Assembly (NCBI GenBank): GCA_963678275.1
Contig: OY782765.1
Location: 4,092,001-4,156,000, forward strand
Reading direction: 5' to 3'
Source of the DNA: G963677445 sp963678275
Lineage (GTDB): Bacteria > Bacteroidota > Ignavibacteria > Ignavibacteriales > Melioribacteraceae
DNA length: 64,000 nucleotides
This document shows positions 42,555 through 52,900 of the stretch, one piece after another. Under the pieces are notes generated by a model, which saw only the letters and a list, made by a program, of their open reading frames with translations, was not told the DNA's origin and made no database searches. Each line of letters opens with the position of its first letter. Position 1 is the first letter of the stretch. The position numbers were made by a program, and so were the translations under genes.

Positions 42555-43817
42555 ATGAAAGAGGTTATAAAACGTGAAATAAAAAAAAGGATTTCTTTGA
42601 TTCTGGTTTTTATAACACTTGTGTTATTATTCAACTGCAAATCCGATAAAGTGGAACCGGTAATGCCCTATTTTGAGCCCGAAAAAGTTGTGCTCGAACT
42701 TAAAGTAATAGACGCTTCAAACGGAGAAATACTTAACGGATTTTCCGCCAGTGTGAATGGGATTCCAAATGCGTCGGATGAACACATAATTATAAATGAA
42801 CCTGAAACAGGCAGCTATAAAGTTGTTGTAAGAAAAGATGGATATCTGACGACTGTAGATGAATTTTATGTTGATGAAAATGGTGGAATGTTCAGGGATA
42901 TAGTAATGGAGCCTGTTCAGGTTCAGTATAATGTTGACGAGGGAAGCGATTCTCTCGACGCCTTTCTGGAAACAGACCGCGAGTTTAAAGTCAGCTACGA
43001 GGAGAATACATTCTCAAGTGAACAGAATTTCCGGTTTACGCCTGTGGAGGGTGTCTCTTCAGTTTCATTCTCCCGTCTGATTTTCCCCCTGGCGGAATTT
43101 GAAATAGCCGCGTCAGAAGATGAAGAGTTCGGCAAAAATATATCTGTCTCAATTCCCCTTCCTGTGCAACTTGAATACCCCATTGATCTGCGATTGCTGA
43201 AATATGATTTCGATATGGATGATTTTGTTTTTTATTCCGACTCTGTCGATCTGCCCGATTTGAATCACGCGAAAGTAAAGGTTAGTGAAAACGGAAGATA
43301 TATTCTGCAAACAGTTGAGGAAATCCAGGTGACTGAAGATACCACGGTCGTAGACACTACAAGGCGGGAACTGGAAGTGCAAGAGAACAGTTCCTGGTAC
43401 GTAAATCATTATGAACCGGGAGAATCAGAATATCAAATAACCACAATTTCTGAAGGGCTTGATTCAGTCTATATCCGTAATCTGATCGCGGCTCAATATA
43501 ATTTTCCTGGAGGTATAGGCTATAACTCCTATATAATACCTGGCAAGGAAACCTTTAACAAATTATCCGGTATTTCAAAATGGGGAAATAGAGACATTTA
43601 TTTGCCAACAAAGAAAGTCATTCATGGCAATCCGTCTTGCCCTCTTATAGGCATAGCCTACGTACTGGTAGTTGTAAGAGAGTTGATGGTCTGTATGTTT
43701 TTTGATATCGGAGGTCATTATTTTTACTGCAAAAGAATTAATGTAATTCAGCCATATATTCACTTCTTCTTTGAAACCAATTGCAGGCGAAAAACGGACG
43801 GCGGCGGCGGTATTTAA
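42555..43817 (+). CDS. Variable-tail lipoprotein C
   Basis: The product has 420 residues from the ATG at 42555 (ribosome site AGAGGAA; the frame reaches back to 42522 through non-coding sequence). The front 260 residues are nearly those of copies A and B. The tail has SWYVNHYEPGESEYQI like copy A at first, then IRNLIAAQYNFPGG, SCPLIGIAYV, MVCMFFDIGGHYFYCKRI and ETNCRRKTDGGGGI. The first tail cysteine of copies A and B (ECD/ACD) is replaced by Asn. It is the last gene of the locus and faces a convergent gene 34 bases away. Confidence 0.82.
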   Translation: MKEVIKREIKKRISLILVFITLVLLFNCKSDKVEPVMPYFEPEKVVLELKVIDASNGEILNGFSASVNGIPNASDEHIIINEPETGSYKVVVRKDGYLTTVDEFYVDENGGMFRDIVMEPVQVQYNVDEGSDSLDAFLETDREFKVSYEENTFSSEQNFRFTPVEGVSSVSFSRLIFPLAEFEIAASEDEEFGKNISVSIPLPVQLEYPIDLRLLKYDFDMDDFVFYSDSVDLPDLNHAKVKVSENGRYILQTVEEIQVTEDTTVVDTTRRELEVQENSSWYVNHYEPGESEYQITTISEGLDSVYIRNLIAAQYNFPGGIGYNSYIIPGKETFNKLSGISKWGNRDIYLPTKKVIHGNPSCPLIGIAYVLVVVRELMVCMFFDIGGHYFYCKRINVIQPYIHFFFETNCRRKTDGGGGI

Positions 43818-43851
43818 TATGAGTTATCCTTCAACGACCTATAAAATTCTT

Positions 43852-44964
43852 CTACCCCGCCATAACTTCAATATCCGCTTTTTCATATTCCTGGAGCAGG
43901 GTATAGATCAGTTCTTTTACTGATATAATTTCATTTACGCGCCAGACATTATCACCGGCGAAGGCAAATCCGCTTTTGAAAAGACCCTTTTTCGCCTGTG
44001 TTAAAGCGAGAGCGATACAATATGGAGCTGTTTTATAATCGCAGGTTCGCAGACACTTGCAGGGACAGTTAACCGGGTGTTTATATCCATCCTCCACATC
44101 CGCGAGAAATTTGTTGTATATTGCTCTTCCGGGCAAACCCACCGGGCTCCGGATTATTTTTATATCTTCTTTGCGCGCCTGCAGGTAGGCTTGTTTAAAT
44201 TTTTCATCCGCGTCACATTCATGAGTCGCGACAAACCGTGTTCCGAGCTGTACCCCTTTTGCCCCTAACCGGAACATACGGTGAATATCAGCTCCTGTAT
44301 AAATACCCCCTGCCGCTATAACGGGCACATTTTTATTAAACTTCTTCTCAAATGGTTTAAGGCGTTCAATAACCGGGACGAGTATTTTTTCCAGTGAATA
44401 TTCAGGATCATCTATCTGTTCAGGTTTAAATCCAAGATGCCCTCCTGCCAGTGGTCCTTCCACAACAACAGCGTCGGGAATATAATCAAATTTTTTTGCC
44501 CATACCTTGAAAATAAGTTCGACAGCCTTTGCGGAAGAAACAATAGGGATAAATTTTGCGTCGATCTTCTGAAATTTTTCCCTGGTGAATTTTTCAGGGA
44601 ATTTAATCGGGAGTCCCGCGCCAAGAAAAAGAAAGTCCATTTTTTCTTCAATGGCAATATCTACCATCGTATCATAATCTGTGAGGGCCACCATTATATT
44701 AACACCGAGCAATCCATTAGTGCCCTGACGCGCTTTCCGCAGTTTTTTTCTCAGCGCTCTTCTGTTGGCTTCATCAAAATCAGTAAAAAAATCGGGCTCT
44801 TCAAATCCAATTCCCACAGCCGATACCACACCTATTCCACCCGCATCGGCAACAGCCGTCGCAAGTCCCGGTCCGGATATCCCTACCCCCATACCACCCT
44901 GTATAATTGGTATCTTTGCTGATTTATTTCCTATTTCCAAAGGGGGCGCTTTTGTTTCAAACAT
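43852..44964 (-). CDS. Nitronate monooxygenase-like FMN enzyme
   Basis: The product has 370 residues from the ATG at 44964, where GGAG lies seven bases upstream; an ATG at 44976 is the alternative. It is a TIM-barrel NPD/nitronate monooxygenase: IPIIQGGMGVGISGPGLATAVADAGGIGVVSAVG at the front, VVEGPLAGGHLG with the catalytic-type His, and AAGGIYTGADIHRMFRLGAKGVQLGTRFVAT for FMN phosphate. A cysteine-rich motif (CPCKCLRTCDYKTAPYC) near residues 310-330 is found in a subset of the family and could bind a metal cluster. Reaction: FMN-dependent oxidation of nitronates or a related reduction. Confidence 0.9.
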   Translation of the reverse strand: MFETKAPPLEIGNKSAKIPIIQGGMGVGISGPGLATAVADAGGIGVVSAVGIGFEEPDFFTDFDEANRRALRKKLRKARQGTNGLLGVNIMVALTDYDTMVDIAIEEKMDFLFLGAGLPIKFPEKFTREKFQKIDAKFIPIVSSAKAVELIFKVWAKKFDYIPDAVVVEGPLAGGHLGFKPEQIDDPEYSLEKILVPVIERLKPFEKKFNKNVPVIAAGGIYTGADIHRMFRLGAKGVQLGTRFVATHECDADEKFKQAYLQARKEDIKIIRSPVGLPGRAIYNKFLADVEDGYKHPVNCPCKCLRTCDYKTAPYCIALALTQAKKGLFKSGFAFAGDNVWRVNEIISVKELIYTLLQEYEKADIEVMAG

Positions 44965-44980
44965 GCTTTTCTCCATATTT

Positions 44981-46477
44981 CTAACACTTATTCGCGGCTA
45001 ACGGCTCTCTGTAAATCTCTCTGAAATGAAAGCCATATATTGCCATTGTAATCGCGAGCGAAAATTTGCGGGGGTACCTGAGCAGACTGATAAAAAATAG
45101 TTTCCAGTAATATCTTTTTCCTTTATTCTTTACTCCCAGAATCCAGATTGATTTAAACAGAGCCTTTATGTGGGTTTTTGTCAGTTTATCCTGAAAACCG
45201 GGAAAAGGGCGGAATTCTTTAATAAAAAGTTTTACCCGCCTGTAATATACATCAGGTGAGTAGATATTGTCAAGGATACTGCGATATCCGCTTATAAGTT
45301 CCTTTTCATTCATTTTAGGTATAAAGTTTGTGGAAAAGTCGGTGTTATCCCCGCTCATAAATCCTTTAAGCCGGTTTTCTTTTTCCATTCGTTTGAATAG
45401 TTTTGAGCCTGATGGAGCATTGAGCAGACCAACCATGGCAGTTACAATTCCACTTTGTTTTATAAATTTTATCTGACGCTCAAAAATATTTGGAGGATCA
45501 TTATCGAATCCAACAATAAATCCTCCCGATACTCTCAAGCCTTTCTTCTGAAGATATCTGACAGATGAGGCCATATCGCGGTTTTTATTCTGGAGCTTTC
45601 CACATTCGGCGAGGCTTTCTTCATTGGGCGTTTCAATCCCTATAAAAATATGATCAAATCCGGCGCGCACCATCAAATCAATCAACTCTTCATCATCGGC
45701 AAGATTCATGGAAACTTCAGTCGTAAAGTGAAAAGGCCAGTTTTTTTCCCCGCACCATCGTATCAGAGCGGGCAAAAAATCCTTTTTCAGGTGATTTTTC
45801 CTTCCTATCAGGTTATCATCCACAATAAAAACCTCTCCTCTCCAGCCCTGACGGTAAATATTTTCAAGCTCATTTAAAAATTGCGGGGTGGATTTTACTC
45901 TCGGCTTGCGTCCGTTCAGCGCGGTTATATTGCAGAATTCGCAATCGAAAGGACATCCGCGGGAATATTGCAGACTCATAGTGGCATACTGACTCTGATC
46001 GAGAAGATCATATCTGGCGGGAGGAGTTTTTTCAAGATTAGGGAATTTATCCGTTCTGTAAATTCTTTTGGCTTTTCCTTCTTTCAGGTCGGCAAGAAAT
46101 TCCGGTAAAGTAATTTCGGCTTCATTAAGAACAAGATGATCAATATCGGGAAAATCCTCCGGTTCCGTGGTTACCATCGGACCTCCGGCGACCACGGGAA
46201 GGCCAAGAGCTCGGCATCTTGAGGCGACCTCTTTGAATGAACTTCGCTGTACGCTCATTCCCGATAGAAATACCATATCGGCCCAAAGGATGTCGTTATC
46301 CTCGAGAGGGGAGATATTCATGTCAATAAGTTTAAGCTCCCAGTCATCAGGAAGCATAGAGGCTATTGTTATCAAACCCAGGGGGGGCTGCACTGTTTTT
46401 TTCGATATAAATGAAAGGGCATTATCAAAGCTCCAGAATGTTGAAGGAATTGATGGATAAACTAACAGAACCTTCAT
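44981..46477 (-). CDS. B12-binding radical SAM protein (HpnP/HpnJ-like)
   Basis: The 498-residue product has an N-terminal cobalamin-binding fold (residues 1-140; LLVYPS...PPLGLITIASMLPDDWELKLIDMN and PVVAGGPMVTTEPEDF), the radical SAM cluster motif Cys175-x3-Cys179-x2-Cys182, and a DUF4070-type C-terminal domain. VFIVDDNLIGRKNHLKK, FHFTTEVSMNLADDEELIDLM and FDHIFIGIETPNEESL are shared with the HpnP (hopanoid C2 methylase) group, so it probably methylates or rearranges a lipid or other hydrophobic substrate. It lies 16 bases upstream of the nitronate monooxygenase gene on the same strand, implying co-transcription. Confidence 0.9.
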   Translation of the reverse strand: MKVLLVYPSIPSTFWSFDNALSFISKKTVQPPLGLITIASMLPDDWELKLIDMNISPLEDNDILWADMVFLSGMSVQRSSFKEVASRCRALGLPVVAGGPMVTTEPEDFPDIDHLVLNEAEITLPEFLADLKEGKAKRIYRTDKFPNLEKTPPARYDLLDQSQYATMSLQYSRGCPFDCEFCNITALNGRKPRVKSTPQFLNELENIYRQGWRGEVFIVDDNLIGRKNHLKKDFLPALIRWCGEKNWPFHFTTEVSMNLADDEELIDLMVRAGFDHIFIGIETPNEESLAECGKLQNKNRDMASSVRYLQKKGLRVSGGFIVGFDNDPPNIFERQIKFIKQSGIVTAMVGLLNAPSGSKLFKRMEKENRLKGFMSGDNTDFSTNFIPKMNEKELISGYRSILDNIYSPDVYYRRVKLFIKEFRPFPGFQDKLTKTHIKALFKSIWILGVKNKGKRYYWKLFFISLLRYPRKFSLAITMAIYGFHFREIYREPLAANKC

Positions 46478-46622
46478 GGAATTTCTCTCCTGAAATAAAT
46501 TTTCATTTTATGCAGGGAAATAAATTGCTTTTATTTCCTTTGAATATTTCTTATTATGAAAATACAAAAACAGGACCTCCCTGTTTGTAAAAGAAATGTA
46601 AAACCATTTTTAATCCTTTGAT

Positions 46623-47639
46623 ATGAAACTGACACGTTTAATATTTAACCATAACGTTCTTTTCACTTTGGCGCAGGTTGCCTGGTTTTCACTCCTGGGA
46701 ATCTGGATTTACTGGTATGTTTCCAACTATCTCTTTTTAAGTGAGGTTGGTGAACAGATATCCACCCAGATAGTTTCGGAAGGACGCAATATTTTTGTTC
46801 TGGTCGGAGGCATTACTCTGCTCGTTCTCCTTTCGGTTTATCTTTCCCTGCTTTTTCACCGGCTCAAAACACAGTTCAATATGGCGAAACTTTATGACAA
46901 TTTTATCGCTAACGTAACACATGAACTGAAGTCTCCCCTGGCATCGATTCAGCTCGCGCTGGAAACCATGCAGATGCATAAACTGCCTCAAAAAAAGGAA
47001 GAGCAGTTTATCAAAATGATGCTGAAGGATACCAGCAGGTTAAATAATCTTATAAATGTTATCCTTCAGATACCTGCACTGGAGCATAAAAATATAGCTC
47101 ATAATTTCCAGGTGAGCGATATGGATGAGCTGATAAGAAGCTGTGTGAAGGTTTCTTCCGAACAGTTTAACCTTGCCGAAGATTCGGTTACTCTGTCGGG
47201 TAAAGCGGAATGTGTGTGTGTAGTCGATCAGGAGGCTATTAGAATTGTTATTGACAATCTTATTGATAACGCTGTAAAATATTCTGCCGGTTCTCCTGTA
47301 ATTGATATAAATATTGATTGCGGCAGTAAATATTTTAAAATGGAATTTTCTGATAAAGGAATAGGAATGAACACGGGAGAAGCGGGAAAAATATTCAATA
47401 AATTTTACCGGATCCGCGATAAAAACAGTCCGAGTGTTAAAGGAACCGGGCTTGGTCTCTATTGGGTAAGAGAAATAATACGTTATCATAAAGGAAATAT
47501 ATCGGCGGCGAGCAAAGGAAAGAACAAAGGAACAACATTCACAATTGAACTGCCTCTTTACCAGACACTCAAAAAACGTTTTCTGGATCAGCTTCTAAAA
47601 CAGCAGAAAGAGGGAGGGGAGGAAAAAACAGATGAATGA
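46623..47639 (+). CDS. Sensor histidine kinase
   Basis: The 338-residue product has two membrane segments (about residues 13-35 and 57-79) with only a 20-residue periplasmic loop between them, then the phospho-acceptor His100 in FIANVTHELKSPLAS and the ATPase boxes N (IDNLIDNAVKYS), G1 (FSDKGIGM), F (FNKFYRI) and G2 (GTGLGLYWV). No HAMP domain is visible. The short loop suggests that it senses a membrane or intracellular cue. The gene overlaps the response regulator gene by eight bases. Confidence 0.93.
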   Translation: MKLTRLIFNHNVLFTLAQVAWFSLLGIWIYWYVSNYLFLSEVGEQISTQIVSEGRNIFVLVGGITLLVLLSVYLSLLFHRLKTQFNMAKLYDNFIANVTHELKSPLASIQLALETMQMHKLPQKKEEQFIKMMLKDTSRLNNLINVILQIPALEHKNIAHNFQVSDMDELIRSCVKVSSEQFNLAEDSVTLSGKAECVCVVDQEAIRIVIDNLIDNAVKYSAGSPVIDINIDCGSKYFKMEFSDKGIGMNTGEAGKIFNKFYRIRDKNSPSVKGTGLGLYWVREIIRYHKGNISAASKGKNKGTTFTIELPLYQTLKKRFLDQLLKQQKEGGEEKTDE

Positions 47640-48330
47640 AAAAGCAAAAATATTATTGGTTGAAGATGAAGAAAACCTGGCCACAAGTCTTGAGTTTAAT
47701 CTTGAACTTGAAGGATATGAAATTACCCGCGCCGCCGATGGGGAAATAGCGCTGGATTTTATCAGCGGCAGCGATTATGACCTTATAATTCTTGATATAA
47801 TGCTTCCATATCACGACGGTTTTGAAATCGCGGAAGTTGTCAGGAAAAAATCTCCCCGGCTTCCTATCCTTATGCTTACGGCCAGAACAGCGGCAAAAGA
47901 CCGTATAAGGGGACTTGAATCAGGAGCCGATGATTATCTTACAAAACCATTCCATCTTAAAGAGCTTATGTTAAGAGTAAAAGGAATGCTTAAAAGAAAG
48001 GAGTGGTACCAGGAGCCGGAAGAGGAAAACCAGCTTTTCTTATTTGACAATAATGAGATAAATTTTCAAACACTCAACTGCAAAAGCGGCATCAGGACTT
48101 TCCGCCTGACTCCGCGTGAAGCATTGGTGATGAAGTATCTTGTCAATAATCAGCACAGAATAGTATCACGTGAGGAACTCCTGGAAAATGTGTGGAATCT
48201 TAATCCCGAAATAGAAACCCGCACGGTTGATAATTTTATAGCCCGCCTCAGGAAATATTTCGAGAAGGACCACAAAAATCCCCGCTTTATCAAAAGCATC
48301 AGGGGCGCGGGGTATAAATTTGAGAATTGA
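47632..48330 (+). CDS. OmpR/PhoB-type response regulator
   Basis: The 232-residue product has a receiver domain with the phospho-acceptor Asp55 (LIILDIMLP), acidic pocket (VEDEENL), Thr (MLTARTAAKD) and Lys (LTKPFHL), and a C-terminal winged helix of the OmpR type (FRLTPREALVMKYLVNNQHRIVSREELLENVWNLNPEIETRTVDNFIARLRKYF, ending GAGYKFEN). It is surely the partner of the kinase whose gene it overlaps. The target genes are not evident; the next gene (membrane protein) follows closely. Confidence 0.95.
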   Translation: MNEKAKILLVEDEENLATSLEFNLELEGYEITRAADGEIALDFISGSDYDLIILDIMLPYHDGFEIAEVVRKKSPRLPILMLTARTAAKDRIRGLESGADDYLTKPFHLKELMLRVKGMLKRKEWYQEPEEENQLFLFDNNEINFQTLNCKSGIRTFRLTPREALVMKYLVNNQHRIVSREELLENVWNLNPEIETRTVDNFIARLRKYFEKDHKNPRFIKSIRGAGYKFEN

Positions 48331-48428
48331 AGAGAAAATTCAATAATATTTATTTGTTGTTATTTCCGGGTATAGATATATTATTTAAAGAGGATATTAG
48401 TAAAAAATGTATCATACAGGTTAAACCA

Positions 48429-49217
48429 ATGTTAAAAAAGAACAAATATTCAAAGGAACACCTGATAAAGGATGTACGCTGGTTGAAAAAAGTTGTTGCC
48501 CTGATAGGAACAATATTGGGCATAATACTTGGCATCAATAAACTGGTTCAAAGTCAGTTTGGAGCTTTGACCAATAGCGTCTCGGCTGATTTCCTGCTTC
48601 AGATTTCGATGATAATACTATTTTTCTCATTCATTTATGCCGCCAGGGCTGACGCGGATTTAGTTGAGCTCGTCGGAACTAAACCACCTCGTGTAGGAGT
48701 GCTTTCTCCGGAAGGGATTGGATTAATCATTTTATTGACTGCCATTTACATTTTTTTATGGTTTTCAGATGGAGTAAAAGAATTCAGCCTGTTTCTCGGC
48801 GCATTTTGGTTTTTAAATTTTATTGGTTGGCATTTAACAGCAAAGAAGGCTCTTCAGAATACCTTTAAGTATGAACAGGATGAGGATATTGATATTATCG
48901 AAAGAATAAAACTTGTAGAAAACCATATGACCGGAAGGTGGCAGAGAAACAGGTTTCTTCTCGGATTTCTGCTTTACGGAATTTTGATTGTATCTACAGT
49001 TTCTGATTTGTATTTAAAAGTGAGCTTTGCAGGATTTTCGCCCGAATTTGTTATCTCTTTATATATCTTTTTGTGTCTTATATTTTTACTGGGTTGGATG
49101 TGGATAAAAAGAATATCTGTCACCATCGCGCTGGGAACAATTGAATCCATGGCCCGGAATTATCATTTTATGGGTAAGAAAGAATATAAGAAATTCAAAG
49201 AATTGAATAAGGAGTGA
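48429..49217 (+). CDS. Six-TM membrane protein, hypothetical
   Basis: The product has 262 residues from the ATG at 48429, where a weak AGG-type ribosome site is present; a TTG at 48327 overlapping the regulator's stop would add 34 poor residues. It has about six hydrophobic segments (VVALIGTILGIILGINKLV, LLQISMIILFFSFIYAA, IGLIILLTAIYIFLWFS, and three more) and a highly charged cytoplasmic loop (KYEQDEDIDIIERIKLVE). No family is recognised. It lies just behind the two-component genes and may be a target or part of the signalling unit. Confidence 0.7.
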   Translation: MLKKNKYSKEHLIKDVRWLKKVVALIGTILGIILGINKLVQSQFGALTNSVSADFLLQISMIILFFSFIYAARADADLVELVGTKPPRVGVLSPEGIGLIILLTAIYIFLWFSDGVKEFSLFLGAFWFLNFIGWHLTAKKALQNTFKYEQDEDIDIIERIKLVENHMTGRWQRNRFLLGFLLYGILIVSTVSDLYLKVSFAGFSPEFVISLYIFLCLIFLLGWMWIKRISVTIALGTIESMARNYHFMGKKEYKKFKELNKE

Positions 49218-49303
49218 ACAAATAATATTATTGTTAGAATGAACTATCATTTCCTCATGAACCTTAGCTAAATATAAACTATTTTAATCGAAAGGAAAAA
49301 TAA

Positions 49304-49675
49304 ATGAATCTCGGAGCATTTTCAGTCAGTCTCGCTGTAAAAGATATAAATAAATCAAAAGAATTTTACGAAAAACTGGGCTTCACAGTTTTTGCCGGCG
49401 TATTGGAACAGAACTGGCTTATCATGAGAAACGGCGCTCATGTAATAGGTCTTTTCCAGGGAATGTTTGAAAAAAATATTCTTACATTTAATCCCGGCTG
49501 GGACCAGAATGCCAACATTATGACCAATTATACCGACGTAAGAGAACTCCAAAAGGACCTGAAAACCAAAGGAATAAATTTTGATCAGGAAGCTGACGAA
49601 ACCAGTTCAGGCCCCGCCAGTTTTGTCATCACCGACCCCGATGGAAACCCGATTTTGGTTGATCAGCATGTGTAG
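49304..49675 (+). CDS. VOC superfamily (glyoxalase/bleomycin-type) protein
   Basis: The 123-residue product has the expected VOC elements: SLAVKDINKSKEFYEKLGFTVF at the N-terminus, LIMRNGAHVIGLFQGMFEKNIL in the middle, and SFVITDPDGNPILVDQHV at the end, where Asp-Pro-Asp-Gly-Asn-Pro precedes the terminal strand. Metal ligands are not certain. It is shorter than glyoxalase I and probably binds a small molecule as a dimer. It has a good ribosome site (AAAGGAAAAA). Confidence 0.88.
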   Translation: MNLGAFSVSLAVKDINKSKEFYEKLGFTVFAGVLEQNWLIMRNGAHVIGLFQGMFEKNILTFNPGWDQNANIMTNYTDVRELQKDLKTKGINFDQEADETSSGPASFVITDPDGNPILVDQHV

Positions 49676-49910
49676 ATTAAGCGCAAAGATTTTTTTATAG
49701 AATATTCTTTTAAAAATGGTACAATTAATATTAGCGGAATCATTTTCTGCAATGCAAAAAAAAAGGATATATTACTTTTTTCCTGTTTGCAATTGACATA
49801 ACAATAATATATTTTATTAATAAAATAGAAATATTTTATTTGAAAGAGGTTTAAGTATTCCATTACCTGTATGGAATTAAAAAATATTGTTTATCAAATG
49901 ACGGGATAAG
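49676..49910. other. Leader of the defence-type operon, nothing clear
   Basis: The 235 bases are very AT-rich. No hairpin or clear promoter pair stands out, and no RNA gene is seen. GGGATAAG just before 49911 is the ribosome binding site. The sharp AT-rich leader could hold the promoter of the four-gene operon downstream. Confidence 0.35.
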
Positions 49911-52900
49911 ATGAATATATTTTCTCTCCACTCAAAGATCATAAATAATTACCAGCAATATATTTCCAGCTTTATAGAAATTAAAGATAAAGATATTAAT
50001 CAAAAAGTCGGTGAATATCTTAACTCGCATAAGCTATGGCCTCAACCTCTGATACAGTTTAATCCTTCATTCGCGTATGGTAAAAATATTGAAAGCCTTG
50101 TATCAGAAGGGAAATTACACTCTTCCCTGGCGAAAACATTTAAAGGTTATAACTTATTTCAGCATCAGACTGACGCGATTGAACTGGGCGCTGGCGGCAA
50201 TTCATTTATTGTAACATCCGGAACCGGTTCGGGCAAATCACTTACTTATCTCGCGACAATTTTCAATCATCTTTTTACTTCTCCGGGAACAGGAGTTAAA
50301 GCTCTTATTGTTTACCCGATGAATGCATTGATCAATTCACAAACAGAGGAAATTCAAAAGTTCCAAAAAAACTTTTGTCAAGAATTTCCTTTTACCTTCG
50401 CGCAATATACAGGTCAGGAAAATAATGAAGAGAAAGAGAAAGTCAGAAAGAACCCGACATCCATCATCCTGACAAATTACATGATGCTTGAACTGATAAT
50501 GACCAGACTTTCGGAAGAGAAATTGAGAAATTCCCTTCTGGAAAATATAGAGTATATTGTTTTTGATGAATTACATACATACCGTGGACGCCAGGGAGCG
50601 GATGTGGCTATGCTGATAAGAAGAATCAACGCCCAGGCACAGAATAAAATTACTTTTATCGGTACATCAGCCACTATGGTATCGGGGAAGACTCTTTCAG
50701 ATCAAAAAAAGAATGTCGCTGATGCCGCGACCCGGATTTTCGGACAAAAATTTTCAGAAAACCAGATTGTAAATGAAAAACTCATTTCAAAATATCCCGA
50801 AAAGCCATTGCCGGAAAAAGATGTTTTGGCCGACTTCTTAAAAACTGATAATGATATTCTGTCAATAAAAGAGTTTTTGGATAGCTGCCCGTTAACAATT
50901 TGGCTTGAGAAAAAAATTGCTCTTGAAAAAGCGGGGTCAGATCTTATCAGGAAAAGACCAATGATGCTGAATGATATCGAAAAAGAGCTTTCCGATTATT
51001 CTGAAATTGATATTGACAGATGTTCTAAAAAACTGAAAGAACTGCTTATTGCCGCTAATACCTGTAATTCCACTGTTGATAATATTGAGGATGCTGTATT
51101 GCCCTTCAAAATACACCAGTTTATCTCGCAGTCGGGATCAGTATACGCAACTTTGGAAAAGCCGGGTGAACGTGAAATAACACTCGAATATAAATCATTT
51201 AAAGAGTCGGACGGAGAAAAAAAAAGGTTTTTCAAACTTTTATTCAGCAGAGTTTCGGGCGTAGATTTTACCTGTGTAAAAATTGATAATAATGAAAATC
51301 TTATTGTTCCCGGAGAAGTTTTTGATCTGGTACAGAATGATCCGGATAAATCCGATTTTGGTTATCTATTATTTGATGAGAAGAAAAAATATTGGAACGA
51401 GGAGGATATTGAACTGCTTCCGGATAGCTGGATAAGAAAAAGGCCGAATGGCGCTCTCGAAATTAAAAAAGAATACCGAGGTAAGATACCGAGGAAAATC
51501 TATTTCGATAAGTCTGGCAGCTATTCGTTTAAAGATTCTAAACTCCCCATGCAGGCCTGGTTTATTTCATATCCGATGCTTTTTGATCCAACCTGCGGAG
51601 TATTTTATAAAAGTTCTACATCAGAAAATACTATTCTGGCGAATCTTGGAATAGGGGGAAGAAGCACTTCTACCACAATAATAGCGCTTTCAACGATCAA
51701 AGGAATGATTGAAGATTATCATTCTTTTGATCAGCAAAAGCTTTTAAGTTTTTCCGATAACAGGCAGGATTCAGCTTTACAGGCCGGACATTTTAATGAT
51801 TTTTATAAAATTGTCAGACTGCGAGGGGCTATTTATAATGCTCTCACGAATGCTGAAAATAAATGTCTCGATTATTCTGAAATTCCTCAAAAGGTTTTTG
51901 AAGAACTGGGCCTTGAGCAGTTTGCTTTCGCGACTCATCCTGCCGATCCGGAATATCCTTCAGCAGTTAAAGATAATGAAGAAGCTTTTAAGCATATAAT
52001 TACTTACAGAATATTTATGGACCTGAAGAGGGGCTGGAGAGTCGTTCTGCCAAATCTTGAACAATGCGGGCTTCTCGAAGTAAAATTTAAAGATCTTGAT
52101 GAATCCCTGAAATCTAAAGGATTTTCCGAAAGAGTAAGGCTGACCAGAAATATGGAATATCCCGAAAGAGTGGTTTTCATTTCGGACATTTTAGATTTCT
52201 TCAGAAAAAATTATATAATTCATCATTCCCTGCTTGAGAAAAATGAGATTTCACGAATAGAATATATAATCAGAGAAAAAATTAAAACCGAATGGGGCCT
52301 CTCTCAAAAAGAATCAATTGATATTCCCTATTGGGGAAGAACCGAATCACTCAAATACAGCGGCGGATTCCATACAACAAGCCTCGGATTACAAAGTTAT
52401 CTCGGAAGGTATATTAAGCACAACTGCAATACACATGATTTTAAAATTGACTCAAAAAATTATAAGGAACTGGTTGAAGAACTATTTGATGAGCTGGAAA
52501 AAGCAGGATATCTAAGGTCAAAAGAAATTAACAACGGTAATGCCCCTTCAAAAATATACCAATTAAAGATTGACAGAATTTTATGGCAGGCCGGGGATGG
52601 GAAAAATGTTAAAGCCGACAGAGTCAGATTATTTTCCTACAAAGATTATAAGCCAAAAGTAAATGATTATTTCAGAAATCTTTATCAGCAGAATTTCAGG
52701 AAGCTAAAATATCTCAAAGCTTCAGATCATACCGCTCAGGTTGGTGTTGAAGAAAGAAAACAAAGAGAATCTGATTTCAGATCGGGTAAAATCAGTCTTC
52801 TTTCATGCTCTCCCACGATGGAGCTTGGGATAGATATTTCTACACTGAATGTAGTTCACTTAAGAAATGTGCCTCCGAATCCGGCCAATTACGCTCAGAG

